This document shows, in pieces, positions 7,828 through 17,650 of a DNA stretch of 64,000 bases. Below the pieces are notes generated by a model that was not told where the DNA came from, did no database searches, and worked only from the letters and a program-made list of their open reading frames with translations. The DNA comes from Sphingobium nicotianae (GTDB lineage: Bacteria > Pseudomonadota > Alphaproteobacteria > Sphingomonadales > Sphingomonadaceae): NCBI RefSeq assembly GCF_018603885.1, contig NZ_JAHGAW010000014.1, positions 62,001 to 126,000 of the forward strand. The letters are read 5' to 3'. How positions within the stretch are numbered: position 1 is the stretch's first letter; every line of letters begins with the position of its first letter. A program made the translations under genes and the position numbers.

Positions 7828-9402
7828 ATGGCGGGGGCGATCGCCGCCGATGCGCCGATGCGTTCGCCCGCGCCGGCTGCCGAGCGTGCCGATCTGGCGG
7901 CCTGGCTGGCGGTCGCGGCGGGGACGCTGGGCGCGCTCATGGCGACGCTGGACATTTCGATCGTCAATTCCGCGCTGCCGACCATCCAGGGCGAAATCGG
8001 CGCGACCGGGACGGAAGGCACCTGGGTCGCAACGGCTTATCTGGTGGCCGAGATCGTCATCATCCCCATGGCCGCGTGGTTCGAGCGGCTGCTCGGCCTG
8101 CGCACGTTTCTCCTGATCGCAGCAGGGTTGTTTACGGCCTTCTCCGTCATCTGCGGCCTCTCCGACAGCCTCACCATGATGATCATCGGCCGCGTCGGTC
8201 AGGGCTTCACCGGCGGCGCGATGATCCCGACCGCCCAGACCATCATCGCCACGCGCCTGCCGCGCTCCCAGCAGCCGGTCGGCATCGCCATGTTCGGCGT
8301 CACCGCGATCATGGGGCCGGTCATCGGGCCACTCATCGGCGGCTGGCTGACCGAGAATATCAGCTGGCACTATGCCTTCTTCATCAACCTGCCGATCTGC
8401 GCGATCCTGGTCGCGCTGCTGCTGGTCGGTCTGCCGCATCGGCGCAGCCATCTGGACCAGCTGCGTGAGGCGGACTGGCTCGGCGTCGCCGGGCTGGCGC
8501 TCGGGCTGGGCGGGCTCACCGTGTTGCTGGAGGAAGGGCAGCGCGAGCTCTGGTTCGCGTCGAGGTTGATCTGGGCCATGGCAGGAGTTTCTGCGGTCGG
8601 CTTCGCGCTGCTGATCACGGGCCAGCTCACCGCGAAGCGGCCGGTCATCAAGCTGTCGCTGCTGCTTGATCGGCAGTTCGGGTCGGTCGCGTTGATGGGC
8701 ATGGTGCTGGGCGTGGTGCTCTATGGCACGGCCTTCGTGATCCCGCAGTTCCTCGCCGCCATCGCCGGCTACAACGCGCTGCAGGCCGGCAAGATCGTGC
8801 TGATCTCTGGCATCCCCAGCCTGTTCATGATGGCGATCGTCCCGATCCTCCTCAAGCGGATCGACATCCGCATCGCGGTGGCGACCGGCCTCGCGATCAT
8901 GGGCGGCTCGGCGCTTCTGGATGCCAGTCTGACGGCGGACTCCGTCGGCGGCGATTTCGTCGTCTCCCAGCTCATGCGCGGCGTCGGCCAGATTCTCGGC
9001 ATGCTGTTCCTGAGCCAGGCGGCGATCCAGTCGGTGCCGCAGCAGGATGCGGGCGACGCGTCCGGCCTGTTCAATTCCGTCCGCAATCTCGGCGGTAGCC
9101 TCGCGCTCGCCGGAATCTCGATCATCCAGGATCAGCGCCTGTGGCTGCACACCCGCCGGATCGAGGAAACGCTCAGCGCCAATTCGCTGGCGGTGCAGGA
9201 ACGCATCGCCGGCATGGCGGCGATGCTGGGCGGCCAGCCGGCGGCGCTGCGCTCGCTGTCCCAGCAGATCCAGGGGCAGGCGCTGGTCATGACCTACAAC
9301 GACATTTTCACGATCATGGGATTTGGAACGTTGATCATCATTCCCTTCGTGCTGTTCCTGCGCCCGCTGCCCAAGAGCAGTGCGCCGGCGGCGATGCACT
9401 GA
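7828..9402 (+). CDS. emrB: EmrB-like MFS exporter, DHA2 family
   Basis: A 524-residue inner-membrane transporter with about 14 membrane segments, the DHA2 layout. It has the signature around LDISIVNSALPTIQGEIG in the first segment and the motif-C-like GPLIGGWLTENISWHYAFFI. It would use the proton gradient to pass drugs to EmrA. The start follows the emrA stop after one base, so the two are coupled. It ends in a TGATG overlap with the next gene. Confidence 0.94.
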   Translation: MAGAIAADAPMRSPAPAAERADLAAWLAVAAGTLGALMATLDISIVNSALPTIQGEIGATGTEGTWVATAYLVAEIVIIPMAAWFERLLGLRTFLLIAAGLFTAFSVICGLSDSLTMMIIGRVGQGFTGGAMIPTAQTIIATRLPRSQQPVGIAMFGVTAIMGPVIGPLIGGWLTENISWHYAFFINLPICAILVALLLVGLPHRRSHLDQLREADWLGVAGLALGLGGLTVLLEEGQRELWFASRLIWAMAGVSAVGFALLITGQLTAKRPVIKLSLLLDRQFGSVALMGMVLGVVLYGTAFVIPQFLAAIAGYNALQAGKIVLISGIPSLFMMAIVPILLKRIDIRIAVATGLAIMGGSALLDASLTADSVGGDFVVSQLMRGVGQILGMLFLSQAAIQSVPQQDAGDASGLFNSVRNLGGSLALAGISIIQDQRLWLHTRRIEETLSANSLAVQERIAGMAAMLGGQPAALRSLSQQIQGQALVMTYNDIFTIMGFGTLIIIPFVLFLRPLPKSSAPAAMH

Positions 9403-10844
9403 TGCGCGCGCTTTCCGCCATCGCGCCGCTCGCCTTGCTGTCGGCTTGCACCGTCGGGCCCGACTATAAGGCGCCACCCGCCACCGCATCGGTCGCGACC
9501 GCCCGCGGCAATTTCGTGCGCGCGCAGGATGCCGCCTTCACGCCGGCGCCCGGCCTCGCGCGCTGGTGGGAAAGCCTCGGCGATCCGACGCTCGACGGGC
9601 TGGTGCAGGACGCTCTGGCCCACAGCCCCGACATCGACGTCGCGCAGGCGCGAATCCGGCAGGCGATGGCCCAGCTGAGTGCCCGCAAGGCCGACCGCAT
9701 GCCGAGCGTAAGCGCCAATGGCGCCTATCTTCATGCCGAGGCGCCAAGCCTTGGCGGCAGCGGGGGCAGCGATTCATCGCTCGAATTCTATAATCTCGGC
9801 CTCAACGCTTCCTGGGAAGTCGATCTGTTCGGCGGGAGCCGGCGCCAGCTGGAGCAAAGCCGCGCGACGCTCGGCGCGCGGCAAGCCGATCTTGCCGATG
9901 TTCAGGTCAGTCTCTCGGCGCAGGTCGCCCAGGCCTATGTCAATCTGCGCGACGTCCAGGCGCGCGTGGCGCTCAATGCCCGCTCCATCGCGCTGCAGGA
10001 GCAGGCGCTGGGCCTGACGCGGCAACGATTCGAGCGCGGCGCCGCCTCGGCACTCGACATCGAGCGGCTGCAGGCGCAGCTCGACAATACGCGCGCGCAG
10101 GCCCAGCCGCTGGCCGCCGATGTCGATGCCTATCTCGACCAGCTCGCGCTCCTGACCGGGCGCGAGCCCGGAGCGCTCGATGCGCAGCTCGCGACTGCCG
10201 CGCCGATCCCGCTGCCGCCGGCGCAGGTCGCCATCGGCGATCCCGCCTCGCTTGTCGCGCACCGGCCCGATATTCGCGCCGCCGAGCGCAGTTTGGCGGC
10301 AAGCACGGCCGCGATCGGCGTCAGCGAGGCGAAGCGGCTGCCCCGGCTGAATTTCCTCGGCTTGCTCGGGCTGGGCGGTACGTCACCCGGCGATGTGTTC
10401 GATGTCGACAAGCTGACCGCCCTCGGCGCGCCGATGCTGACCTGGTCCTTCCTCGATTTCGGGCGCGGTGCCGCGGGCGTCCGTCAGTCCGAGGCGGAGC
10501 GCGATCAGGCGGAGGCGCAATATCGCAAGGCTGTGCTCGCGGCTTTGCAGGATGCCGAGACCTCGCTGTCGCGCTTCGGCAAGGCCCGCCTCCAGGTCGC
10601 CAGCCTCGCGCGGGCCGAGCAGTCGGCCGGACGCTCCGCGACCCTCAACAATCAGCGCGTCACGGCGGGCACCAGCTCGCTGATCGACCAGCTCGACATC
10701 GAGCGCCAGCGCCTCACCGCAGCCATCGCGCTCAGTCAGGGTACGGCCGCGCTGACGAACAGCTATGTCGCCGTCCAGAAGAGCCTGGGGCTCGGCTGGT
10801 CGGAAGAGCCCGCGTCAGCTCGCGCGGAGACCGCGCAGCAGTAG
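9402..10844 (+). CDS. Outer membrane efflux lipoprotein, NodT/OprM family
   Basis: A 480-residue TolC-like outer-membrane channel subunit. The N terminus is a lipoprotein signal with lipobox L-L-S-A-C (Cys16) followed by TVGPDYKAP, the usual start of NodT-family proteins. Two helical repeat halves follow, the second with HRPDIRAAERSLAA. It starts inside the emrB stop codon (TGATG), so the operon encodes a complete inner-to-outer membrane pump. Its last 30 bases overlap the end of the convergent tetR gene. Confidence 0.94.
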   Translation: MRALSAIAPLALLSACTVGPDYKAPPATASVATARGNFVRAQDAAFTPAPGLARWWESLGDPTLDGLVQDALAHSPDIDVAQARIRQAMAQLSARKADRMPSVSANGAYLHAEAPSLGGSGGSDSSLEFYNLGLNASWEVDLFGGSRRQLEQSRATLGARQADLADVQVSLSAQVAQAYVNLRDVQARVALNARSIALQEQALGLTRQRFERGAASALDIERLQAQLDNTRAQAQPLAADVDAYLDQLALLTGREPGALDAQLATAAPIPLPPAQVAIGDPASLVAHRPDIRAAERSLAASTAAIGVSEAKRLPRLNFLGLLGLGGTSPGDVFDVDKLTALGAPMLTWSFLDFGRGAAGVRQSEAERDQAEAQYRKAVLAALQDAETSLSRFGKARLQVASLARAEQSAGRSATLNNQRVTAGTSSLIDQLDIERQRLTAAIALSQGTAALTNSYVAVQKSLGLGWSEEPASARAETAQQ

Positions 10845-11390
10845 CGAGATCGCCGCATCAATTTGCGCCTGCACGTCCACCTCGGACAATCTTGGCAGCA
10901 GAAGTCCGCTCGTCATCTTGATGCACAGCAGCAGGTCCTTGGGACCGAGCTCCGGCCGCATCGCGCCGGTGGCATGCGCCTTGACGACCAGCGGCCGCAA
11001 TATCTCGGTGACGCGCTCGCCCAGCTTGTGGAACCCGTCGAGATGCTCGGGCTCGAGGGGAAGTTCCATTGCGAGCCGCCTGAACAGGGCAGAGGCTTCC
11101 GCCCCGCGACGGAGCAGGTCGCCGATCACCTGTTCCGTCGGCAGGGTCAGGTCGAGCTCGGCCTCGAGTCCCTCGATATCCCGCTCGAAGACCGCCAGGG
11201 CGAGCGCCATTCGGTCACGGAAATTGCGGTAGAGCGTCCCGCGCCCGACCCCGGCACGATCCGCAATTTCCTCCAGCGGGACGGTGTAGCCTTTCTCGGC
11301 AAAGCAGGCTGCGGCCGCCTCGATCAGCGCATCGCGGCGCTCGCGCGCATCGCGTCGCGAGGGAGCGGTTTTCAACGGGGTGAACTGCAT
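10815..11390 (-). CDS. TetR family transcriptional regulator
   Basis: A 191-residue regulator. The N-terminal helix-turn-helix is clear (ALIEAAAACFAEKGY, then EEIADRAGVGRGTLYRNF); the C-terminal ligand domain is about 120 residues and typical in size. The start at 11390 has GGAGG just upstream; the frame extends further but without a ribosome site. It converges on the pump operon and is the obvious candidate to repress it. Both promoters contain CGGACA half-sites. Confidence 0.9.
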   Translation of the reverse strand: MQFTPLKTAPSRRDARERRDALIEAAAACFAEKGYTVPLEEIADRAGVGRGTLYRNFRDRMALALAVFERDIEGLEAELDLTLPTEQVIGDLLRRGAEASALFRRLAMELPLEPEHLDGFHKLGERVTEILRPLVVKAHATGAMRPELGPKDLLLCIKMTSGLLLPRLSEVDVQAQIDAAISLLLRGLRAS

Positions 11391-11437
11391 GTTTCCTCCA
11401 ATTCCCTCCGTTGTTTCCACATGGTGTGCTCTCCGCA

Positions 11438-11453
11438 CGGACAGGCCGTGTCC
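11438..11453. promoter_or_regulatory. Candidate TetR operator upstream of tetR
   Basis: CGGACA-N5-TGTCC, about 50 bases before the tetR start. It shares the CGGACA half-site with the emrA promoter but the spacer is 5 instead of 3 bases, so it may be a weaker or different site. The rest of the 165-base gap to the Cu ATPase gene shows nothing else. Confidence 0.4.
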
Positions 11454-11555
11454 TCCGGCTGAAACGCTCCGTCGGGCTATTCTAGGAGACTGCGGCCAGT
11501 CCTTCAATGTCGGCGAAATGATCGGGGCGTGCCCTATTCAAGACGTCGCCGTCGG

Positions 11556-13922
11556 TCATAGCGATTGCCTGCCGAGACGCAGCGCGTTGGTGACCACGCT
11601 CACCGAAGAGAGGGCCATGGCAGCGGCTGCGATGACAGGCGACAGCAGAATGCCGAAGATCGGATAGAGCAGGCCGGCGGCGACAGGTACCCCGGCTACA
11701 TTGTAAATGAAGGCGAAGACCAGATTCTGCCGAATGTTGGACATGGTCGCCTGCGACAGTCGCCGTGCGCGCACGATGCCGTTGAGGTCGCCCTTGAGCA
11801 GCGTCACGCCGGCGCTTTCGATCGCCACATCGGTGCCGGAGCCCATGGCGATGCCGACGTCGGCGGCGGCCAGGGCCGGCGCGTCATTGACCCCGTCGCC
11901 GGCCATGGTGACGACGCGTCCCTCTGCCTTGAGCCGTGCGACGACGGCGCTCTTCTGATCAGGAAGCACATCGGCCTCGACCTCGTCAATGCCGAGTCTG
12001 GCCGCCACGGCCTGCGCGGTGGTCCGGTTGTCGCCGGTCAGCATGACGACGCGGATACCCTCATTCCGTAGCGCCGCGAGCGCCTCCGCCGTGGTCGCCT
12101 TGATCGGGTCCGCGATGGCGATGACGCCCGCGACTTGTCCGTCCACACCCATGAAGATGGCTGTCGCGCCACTTTTGCGCAGAGCTTCCGCCTGGGTGTC
12201 GAGCGCCGTGATGTCGATTCCCTCGTCCTTCAGAAACGCCGCGTTGCCCAGCACCACGCGCTTGCCCTCAACCCTTCCGAGAGCGCCGCGTCCGGTGGGA
12301 GAATCGAAGTCCGTCACTTGCGGCACCGCGATGCCTCGCGCCTGGGCTGCTTCGACGATCGCGAGCGCCAACGGGTGCTCGGAGGCGCGTTCGACGGCAG
12401 CCGCGAGACGCAATACCCCCGTCTCGTCATGGCCGTTCGCAGGGACGATCTGCGTCACGGCGGGCCTGCCTTCGGTCAGGGTGCCCGTCTTGTCGACCAC
12501 AAGCGTGTCGACCTTCTCCATATGTTCGAGCGCCTCGGCATTCTTGATGAGTACGCCGAGGCTCGCGCCCCGGCCGACGCCGACCATGATCGACATGGGC
12601 GTGGCGAGGCCGAGCGCGCATGGGCAGGCGATGATCAGCACCGTCACGGCGGCGACCAGCCCGTAAGCGAAGCGCGGCTCCGGCCCCCAGATGCTCCAGC
12701 CCGCGAACGCGAGGAGCGCGATCAGGATCACCGCCGGCACGAACCATGCCGCCACCCGGTCAGCCATGCGCTGGATCGGCGCGCGCGAGCGCTGTGCCTC
12801 GGCGACCATCTGGACGATGCGCGCCAGCATGGTATCGCGTCCCACCTTGTCGCAGATGATCTCGATCGCGCCGCTCTGGTTCATCGTGCCGCCGATGACC
12901 TGGTCGCCCTTGCTCCTGGTCACCGGCATGGACTCGCCGGTGACCATGGACTCGTCGAGCGATGAACGACCCTCGGCGACGGTGCCGTCGACCGGCACCT
13001 TTTCACCGGGACGCACGCGGAGCCGATCCCCGACGGCCACCTGATCGAGACCGATTTCTTCCTCGGTTCCATCGGGAAGCAGTCGCCGGGCGGTCCGCGG
13101 CGCAAGATTGAGCAGCGCCTTGATCGCGCCGGAGGTACGCTCGCGGGCCCGCAGTTCCAGTACCTGCCCGAGGAGCACCAGCACGGTGATGACCGCGGCC
13201 GCCTCGAAATAGACGGCCACCGCGCCGTCGGCGTCATGGAAGGCCGGCGGGAACAGGCCCGGCGCCAATGCCGCGACCATGGAATAGGCCCACGCGACGC
13301 CGATGCCCATCGCGATCAGCGTGAACATGTTGAGATTGCCAGTCCTGAGCGACGCCCAGCCGCGCTCGAAAAAGGGCCAGCCCGCCCAGAGCACGACCGG
13401 CGTCGCGAGGATCAATTGCATCCAGATCGAGACGGGCATCGGGATGAGATGGTGCAGGCTCGGGAGGACATGACCGCCCATCTCGAGCAGGAACACCGGT
13501 GCAGACAGAATGAGGGCGGTCCAGAAGCGGCGCGACATGTCGCGCGATTCCGCGCTCGATCCGCTATCTGCCGCTGCCAGCACCGGCTCGAGCGCCATGC
13601 CGCAGATCGGACACGCACCGGGACGATTTTGCCGGATTTCCGGATGCATCGGACAGGTCCAGATCGTGCCTTGGGGCGCGTCCATTGGGGCAGGGGCGCC
13701 GCCGCCGAGATAATGAACGGGATCTGCCACGAACTTGTCGCGGCATTTGGCACTGCCGAAATAATAGGTCTGATGTGCATGTTCGGCGTGGGGCGCGGCC
13801 TCGTGATCGACGGTCATGCCACAGACGGGATCGCGCACCCGGTTGCCTTCCGGGGTGTCCGCTTCACGGTGATGACGAACAGATCCAGGACTGTGGTCAT
13901 CGGGCTGACGAGACTGCGCCAC
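11556..13922 (-). CDS. copA: Cu(I)-exporting P1B-type ATPase with YHS and heavy-metal-binding domains
   Basis: A 788-residue metal pump. Order: YHS-type domain (DPVCGMTVD, Cys near 34), a Cys/His-rich heavy-metal-binding domain (WTCPMHPEI...CPICGM, about 88-112), eight membrane segments with the metal motif CPC (about 433-435), DKTGT (about 477), S-E-H-P and GDGVNDAP. Late membrane motifs Y-N and M-A-L-S-S mark the Cu(I) class. There is no classical HMA domain; the YHS and HMBD replace it. I chose GTG 13922, which has GGGAGA upstream and lies below a plausible -10 box; the frame opens at GTG 13970, above that box. Confidence 0.9.
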   Translation of the reverse strand: MAQSRQPDDHSPGSVRHHREADTPEGNRVRDPVCGMTVDHEAAPHAEHAHQTYYFGSAKCRDKFVADPVHYLGGGAPAPMDAPQGTIWTCPMHPEIRQNRPGACPICGMALEPVLAAADSGSSAESRDMSRRFWTALILSAPVFLLEMGGHVLPSLHHLIPMPVSIWMQLILATPVVLWAGWPFFERGWASLRTGNLNMFTLIAMGIGVAWAYSMVAALAPGLFPPAFHDADGAVAVYFEAAAVITVLVLLGQVLELRARERTSGAIKALLNLAPRTARRLLPDGTEEEIGLDQVAVGDRLRVRPGEKVPVDGTVAEGRSSLDESMVTGESMPVTRSKGDQVIGGTMNQSGAIEIICDKVGRDTMLARIVQMVAEAQRSRAPIQRMADRVAAWFVPAVILIALLAFAGWSIWGPEPRFAYGLVAAVTVLIIACPCALGLATPMSIMVGVGRGASLGVLIKNAEALEHMEKVDTLVVDKTGTLTEGRPAVTQIVPANGHDETGVLRLAAAVERASEHPLALAIVEAAQARGIAVPQVTDFDSPTGRGALGRVEGKRVVLGNAAFLKDEGIDITALDTQAEALRKSGATAIFMGVDGQVAGVIAIADPIKATTAEALAALRNEGIRVVMLTGDNRTTAQAVAARLGIDEVEADVLPDQKSAVVARLKAEGRVVTMAGDGVNDAPALAAADVGIAMGSGTDVAIESAGVTLLKGDLNGIVRARRLSQATMSNIRQNLVFAFIYNVAGVPVAAGLLYPIFGILLSPVIAAAAMALSSVSVVTNALRLGRQSL

Positions 13923-14241
13923 GGTACGGATTCTCCCTCTCGGCAGACTATAAATGCCCTGCGACCCCACGTCCGGGTCAAGCCCGAAATTCGATGGGCC
14001 GAAGTGTCAAACGCGCGCCGCGGCGCGGGTCGACGCTATGGCAGCAATGGATCGGTACCAATTTGCGGACGTATTTTTTCCCTCACGCTGCACCGGAAGC
14101 TGGTTCGGTAGACTGATCATCCTATGATGGATTGCGCGTCAGGCTTCCACCGCGATGCCAGTGAGGGCAAATGGCGCAATCACGGGCAAGGTAAGAACCA
14201 GCTTCAGTCGGTCCGATTTTCGAAGGGTGAAGGGAGATATT
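13923..14241. other. Divergent intergenic region between the two P-type ATPases
   Basis: 319 bases. The copA side has a MerR-type promoter candidate (13947-13981). The other side shows an AGGGAG ribosome site for the second ATPase and nothing else recognisable. Confidence 0.5.
13947..13981 (-). promoter_or_regulatory. Candidate MerR/CueR-like promoter of copA
   Basis: On the minus strand TTGACC (13981-13976) is followed after a long spacer by TATAGT (13952-13947). An inverted repeat GACCC-N7-GGGTC sits between them. Dyad-in-spacer with a stretched spacer is the layout of promoters activated by MerR-family sensors such as CueR. The spacer to TATAGT is 23 bases, longer than the usual 19-20, so the -10 assignment is uncertain. 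Confidence 0.35.
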
Positions 14242-16815
14242 ATGTCGGATGTCGACCGGGCGAACCTATTGGTCGGTCTTTCGACGCAGCAAGCGCAAGC
14301 ACGCCTTGACGCAGAGGGACCGAACGAACTGCCTCGCGCCCGGAGCCGCACCGTCTGGCGTATCGCGATCGAGGTTCTGCGTGAACCGATGCTTGCGCTG
14401 CTGCTCGCGGGCGGCGTGGCCTATCTGCTCCTCGGCAGCCTCGCCGAGGCGCTGATTCTGCTCGGCTTCGCCAGCTTCTCGATCGCGGTTACGGTCGTCC
14501 AGGAAACGCGGACCGAACATGTGCTTGAGGCGCTCCGGGATCTTTCGAGCCCGCGCGCGCTCGTCATTCGGGGCGGCGAGCGCGTTCGCATTGCCGGGCG
14601 TGAGGTCGTACGCGGCGACCTGCTGGTACTGGAGCAGGGCGACCGTATCGCCGCCGATGCCTATTTGGTGGAAGCCACCGATCTGCAGACAGACGAATCC
14701 CTCCTGACGGGTGAATCCGTGCCCGTCCGGAAGCGCGCGGGAATGAGCGATGATCCACGCGCGCATCGGCCCGGCGGCGAGGATCTGCCTTTTGTCTATT
14801 CCGGCACCCTGATCACGCGCGGCGCCGGCGTTGCGGAGGTGACGGCGACCGGTCCGGCAAGTGAGATTGGCCGGATCGGACAATCGCTCGCGACGCTCGA
14901 CAGCGAGCCGCCCCGTCTACGCCGGGAAACCGCGCGGATCGTCCGCTTATGCGCGATCGGCGCCGGGTTGATGACACTCATGGTGGTGGTGCTGTTTGGA
15001 TTGCTGCGCGGCGGTTGGATCGACGCGGTGCTCGCGGGAATCGCGATCGGCATGTCGCTGCTGCCGGAGGAATTCCCTGTCGTCCTCACCATCTTCATGG
15101 CGATGGGCGCGTGGCGGATCGCGCAGGCGGGTGTGCTGACGCGCCGCGCTGCCGCGATCGAGACGCTGGGCGCAGCGACCATTTTGTGCACCGACAAGAC
15201 CGGCACCTTGACCGAGAACCGAATGGCGGTGACCGAGCTGTGGCTCGCGTCCGGTGACGTGATTGCCCCATCGGCGACCGCGCCGGCTGAACCGTTTCGC
15301 GCGCTGCTGGAGGCCAGTGTCCTCGCCAGTGCGCCGGTCCCCGCTGATCCCATGGAAATCGCGTTCCACGACGCCAACAAGGCGATTTCCGATCGAGCTG
15401 CCGATCGCGACGGCTGGAAGCTCGTCCACACCTACGGCCTGCGAACCGAATTGCTGGCGATGTCGAACGTCTGGCAGCAGGCGGACGGTGCCGACGACCT
15501 GATGGTGGCGGCGAAGGGCGCGCCGGAAGCGATCGCTTCCCTGTGCCGGCTTTCGTCAATCGAGCGCGCGAAGTTCGACGCCGCGGTGGAGGCGATGGCA
15601 ACGCGAGGGATGCGGGTTCTCGGTGTCGCGACCGCCCGCACTCTCGCCGAACATCTGGGCGTGCAGAGCGATCATGACTTCTCGCTCCTCGGGCTGATCG
15701 GCCTGTCCGATCCGCTGCGTGCAGGCGCGGCGGACGCGGTGGCCGAGTGCCGTTCGGCCGGCATCCGGGTCGTGATGATTACCGGCGACTATGCCGCAAC
15801 CGCGCGCTCGATCGCGTCGCAGGCTGGCATTGCCGAGGGAGATCTCCTGACCGGTGCTGACCTTGCGGCCCTCGATGATGCCGCTCTCGCGCGCGTCGTC
15901 GGGTCCGTTACCGTCTTCGCGCGGATCATGCCGGAGCAGAAACTGCGGATCGTTGCGGCATTGAAGGCGGCGAACGAGGTGGTTGCGATGACCGGGGACG
16001 GCGTCAACGACGCCCCGGCGCTCAAATCGGCCCATATCGGCATCGCGATGGGCAAACGCGGCACGGACGTCGCGCGTGAAGCAGCGGCGATCGTGCTGCT
16101 GGACGATGATTTCGGCTCGATCGTCAAGGCGATCCGTCTGGGGCGGCGGATCTACGACAATATCCGCAAGGCAATGGCATTCATCTTCGCCGTCCACGTG
16201 CCGATCGCCGGACTGGCGCTGCTACCACTGGTGACCGGCCTGCCGGTCCTGTTTGGGCCGATCCACATCGCGCTGCTGGAGATGATCATCGACCCGGTCT
16301 GTGCGCTGGTGTTCGAGGCCGAGCGCGACGAGGTCAACGTCATGAAGCGTGCCCCACGCAACCCGGGGGAGCGCCTCTTCTCGCTGCCGATGATTGTCTG
16401 GAGCCTGTTCCAGGGAGGTCTTGCCTACGCGTTCCTTGCTGCGCTGTATCTCGCCGGCAGCCATATGGGGCTGCCGGATGCGGAAGTGCGCGGCCTTACC
16501 TTCTTCGCGCTTGTCGCGGCTATTCTCGCGCTCATTCTCGTCAACCGGTCGTTCGGCACATCGCTGGTGCTCGCCATCTCGCGGCGCAATGTGGCGTTGC
16601 GTTATGTCCTTGGCGCCATCGCTGCGATCACGGCGCTCGTCCTGCTCGTGCCGCCAGTCCGAAACCTGCTGAAATTCGGGCCGCTTCACGCGCACGACCT
16701 GCTGATCGTCGCGGCCGTTGGCGGCTTGGTCACCATCCTGCTCGAAGCATTGAAACCGGTCGCCTATCGCAGTCTGAGGGCCGGTCCTCGAAGAGGCGTG
16801 GCTGCGGGGCTCTGA
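14242..16815 (+). CDS. P2-like cation-translocating P-type ATPase
   Basis: An 857-residue cation pump. Short N-terminal cation-ATPase domain (LSTQQAQARLDAEGPNELP), TGES near 156, phosphorylation motif DKTGT at about 318, and [12 protein letters not shown]. The membrane-4 motif is PEEFP (about 275-279) in place of the PEGL of classical Ca2+ pumps, so the ion (Ca2+, Mg2+, Na+ or other) cannot be named. ATG 14242 has AGGGAG at 14231-14236; the upstream extension is rejected. It is divergent from copA and could belong to a metal-homeostasis pair. Confidence 0.88.
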   Translation: MSDVDRANLLVGLSTQQAQARLDAEGPNELPRARSRTVWRIAIEVLREPMLALLLAGGVAYLLLGSLAEALILLGFASFSIAVTVVQETRTEHVLEALRDLSSPRALVIRGGERVRIAGREVVRGDLLVLEQGDRIAADAYLVEATDLQTDESLLTGESVPVRKRAGMSDDPRAHRPGGEDLPFVYSGTLITRGAGVAEVTATGPASEIGRIGQSLATLDSEPPRLRRETARIVRLCAIGAGLMTLMVVVLFGLLRGGWIDAVLAGIAIGMSLLPEEFPVVLTIFMAMGAWRIAQAGVLTRRAAAIETLGAATILCTDKTGTLTENRMAVTELWLASGDVIAPSATAPAEPFRALLEASVLASAPVPADPMEIAFHDANKAISDRAADRDGWKLVHTYGLRTELLAMSNVWQQADGADDLMVAAKGAPEAIASLCRLSSIERAKFDAAVEAMATRGMRVLGVATARTLAEHLGVQSDHDFSLLGLIGLSDPLRAGAADAVAECRSAGIRVVMITGDYAATARSIASQAGIAEGDLLTGADLAALDDAALARVVGSVTVFARIMPEQKLRIVAALKAANEVVAMTGDGVNDAPALKSAHIGIAMGKRGTDVAREAAAIVLLDDDFGSIVKAIRLGRRIYDNIRKAMAFIFAVHVPIAGLALLPLVTGLPVLFGPIHIALLEMIIDPVCALVFEAERDEVNVMKRAPRNPGERLFSLPMIVWSLFQGGLAYAFLAALYLAGSHMGLPDAEVRGLTFFALVAAILALILVNRSFGTSLVLAISRRNVALRYVLGAIAAITALVLLVPPVRNLLKFGPLHAHDLLIVAAVGGLVTILLEALKPVAYRSLRAGPRRGVAAGL

Positions 16816-16887
16816 CCCGCCGATTGGGGGCGATTATGCTGGTCGTTATATTTGCGTGACGGGTCTGCCGTCGGCTCGACCGGCCGG

Positions 16888-16942
16888 TTGAATATCGCAC
16901 TTTACTCCCGCCAATATGTCGATTACATTTCTTATGTAATCG
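16888..16942 (+). promoter_or_regulatory. Promoter with 9-5-9 inverted repeat, candidate ArsR operator
   Basis: CGATTACAT-N5-ATGTAATCG (16920-16942) is a perfect dyad of 9-base arms. Just upstream, TTGAAT (16888-16893) and CAATAT (16912-16917), 18 bases apart, form a plausible promoter, so the dyad would cover the transcription start. The likely binder is the ArsR-family protein encoded second in this operon (17651-18031). Confidence 0.6.
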
Positions 16943-16988
16943 TGTAGGGGCGCCAGCGGAGTTTGGCGTGCCGGGTAGAAAGATCGCA

Positions 16989-17648
16989 ATGAACGACATG
17001 ACTGCTCCTGCCGCCCGCGTTGCCGAGACACTCCAGATCGGCGACCCGGCGCCTAATTTCCAGGCGCGCACCACGATGGGCGTGATCAACCTGTCCGACT
17101 TTCGCGGGCGCTGGCTGGTGCTGTTTTCCCATCCTGCGGATTTCACGCCGGTGTGCACCAGCGAGTTCGTCGCGTTAACACGGGCCTCTGATCGCTTCGA
17201 GGCACTGGATTGCGCATTATTGGCCGTGTCCGTTGACAGTCTCTATTCCCATCTCGGCTGGATCAAGGCCATTCGCGACGCCTTCGACGTGACCGTCAGC
17301 TTTCCCATCGTCGAAGATCCCTCGCTCATCATCGGGCGGGCCTATGGTATGATCTCCGACCGGTCGCCGGACGCGGCGACGATGCGCTCGACCTATTTCA
17401 TCGATCCGGAAGGGATCATCCGGGCGATGATCTGCTATCCTGCCACCATCGGCCGCTCGGTCGAGGAAATGCTGCGCGTGCTCGCCGCGCTGCAGCGGGT
17501 CGATGCCGATAATGTCGTGACGCCTGAAGGCTGGCATCCAGGCGATGATGTCCTTTTGCCGCCACATCAGGATCAGGCTGCGCTTCTCAGGGAAATCGAT
17601 GATCCCCGCTGGTTCCACAGGAGCCAGGCCGACCGAAAGGCGGGGTGA
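16989..17648 (+). CDS. Peroxiredoxin, Prx6-like (AhpC/TSA family)
   Basis: A 219-residue thiol peroxidase. The catalytic motif PADFTPVCTSEF puts the peroxidatic cysteine at 56, and the C-terminal peroxiredoxin domain continues to about residue 200, the long Prx6/archaeal-type form. A second cysteine lies in ICYPATIGR. It would reduce H2O2, organic peroxides or peroxynitrite in the cytoplasm. I took ATG 16989; ATG 16998 is an alternative and neither has a strong ribosome site. It is followed by, and probably controlled by, the ArsR-family gene. Confidence 0.92.
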   Translation: MNDMTAPAARVAETLQIGDPAPNFQARTTMGVINLSDFRGRWLVLFSHPADFTPVCTSEFVALTRASDRFEALDCALLAVSVDSLYSHLGWIKAIRDAFDVTVSFPIVEDPSLIIGRAYGMISDRSPDAATMRSTYFIDPEGIIRAMICYPATIGRSVEEMLRVLAALQRVDADNVVTPEGWHPGDDVLLPPHQDQAALLREIDDPRWFHRSQADRKAG

Positions 17649-17650
17649 TC

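Noticed and set aside
7786..9489. 567-residue minus-strand frame over emrB
   Set aside because: Low-complexity Arg/Asp/His translation opposite a clear MFS transporter; no ribosome site.
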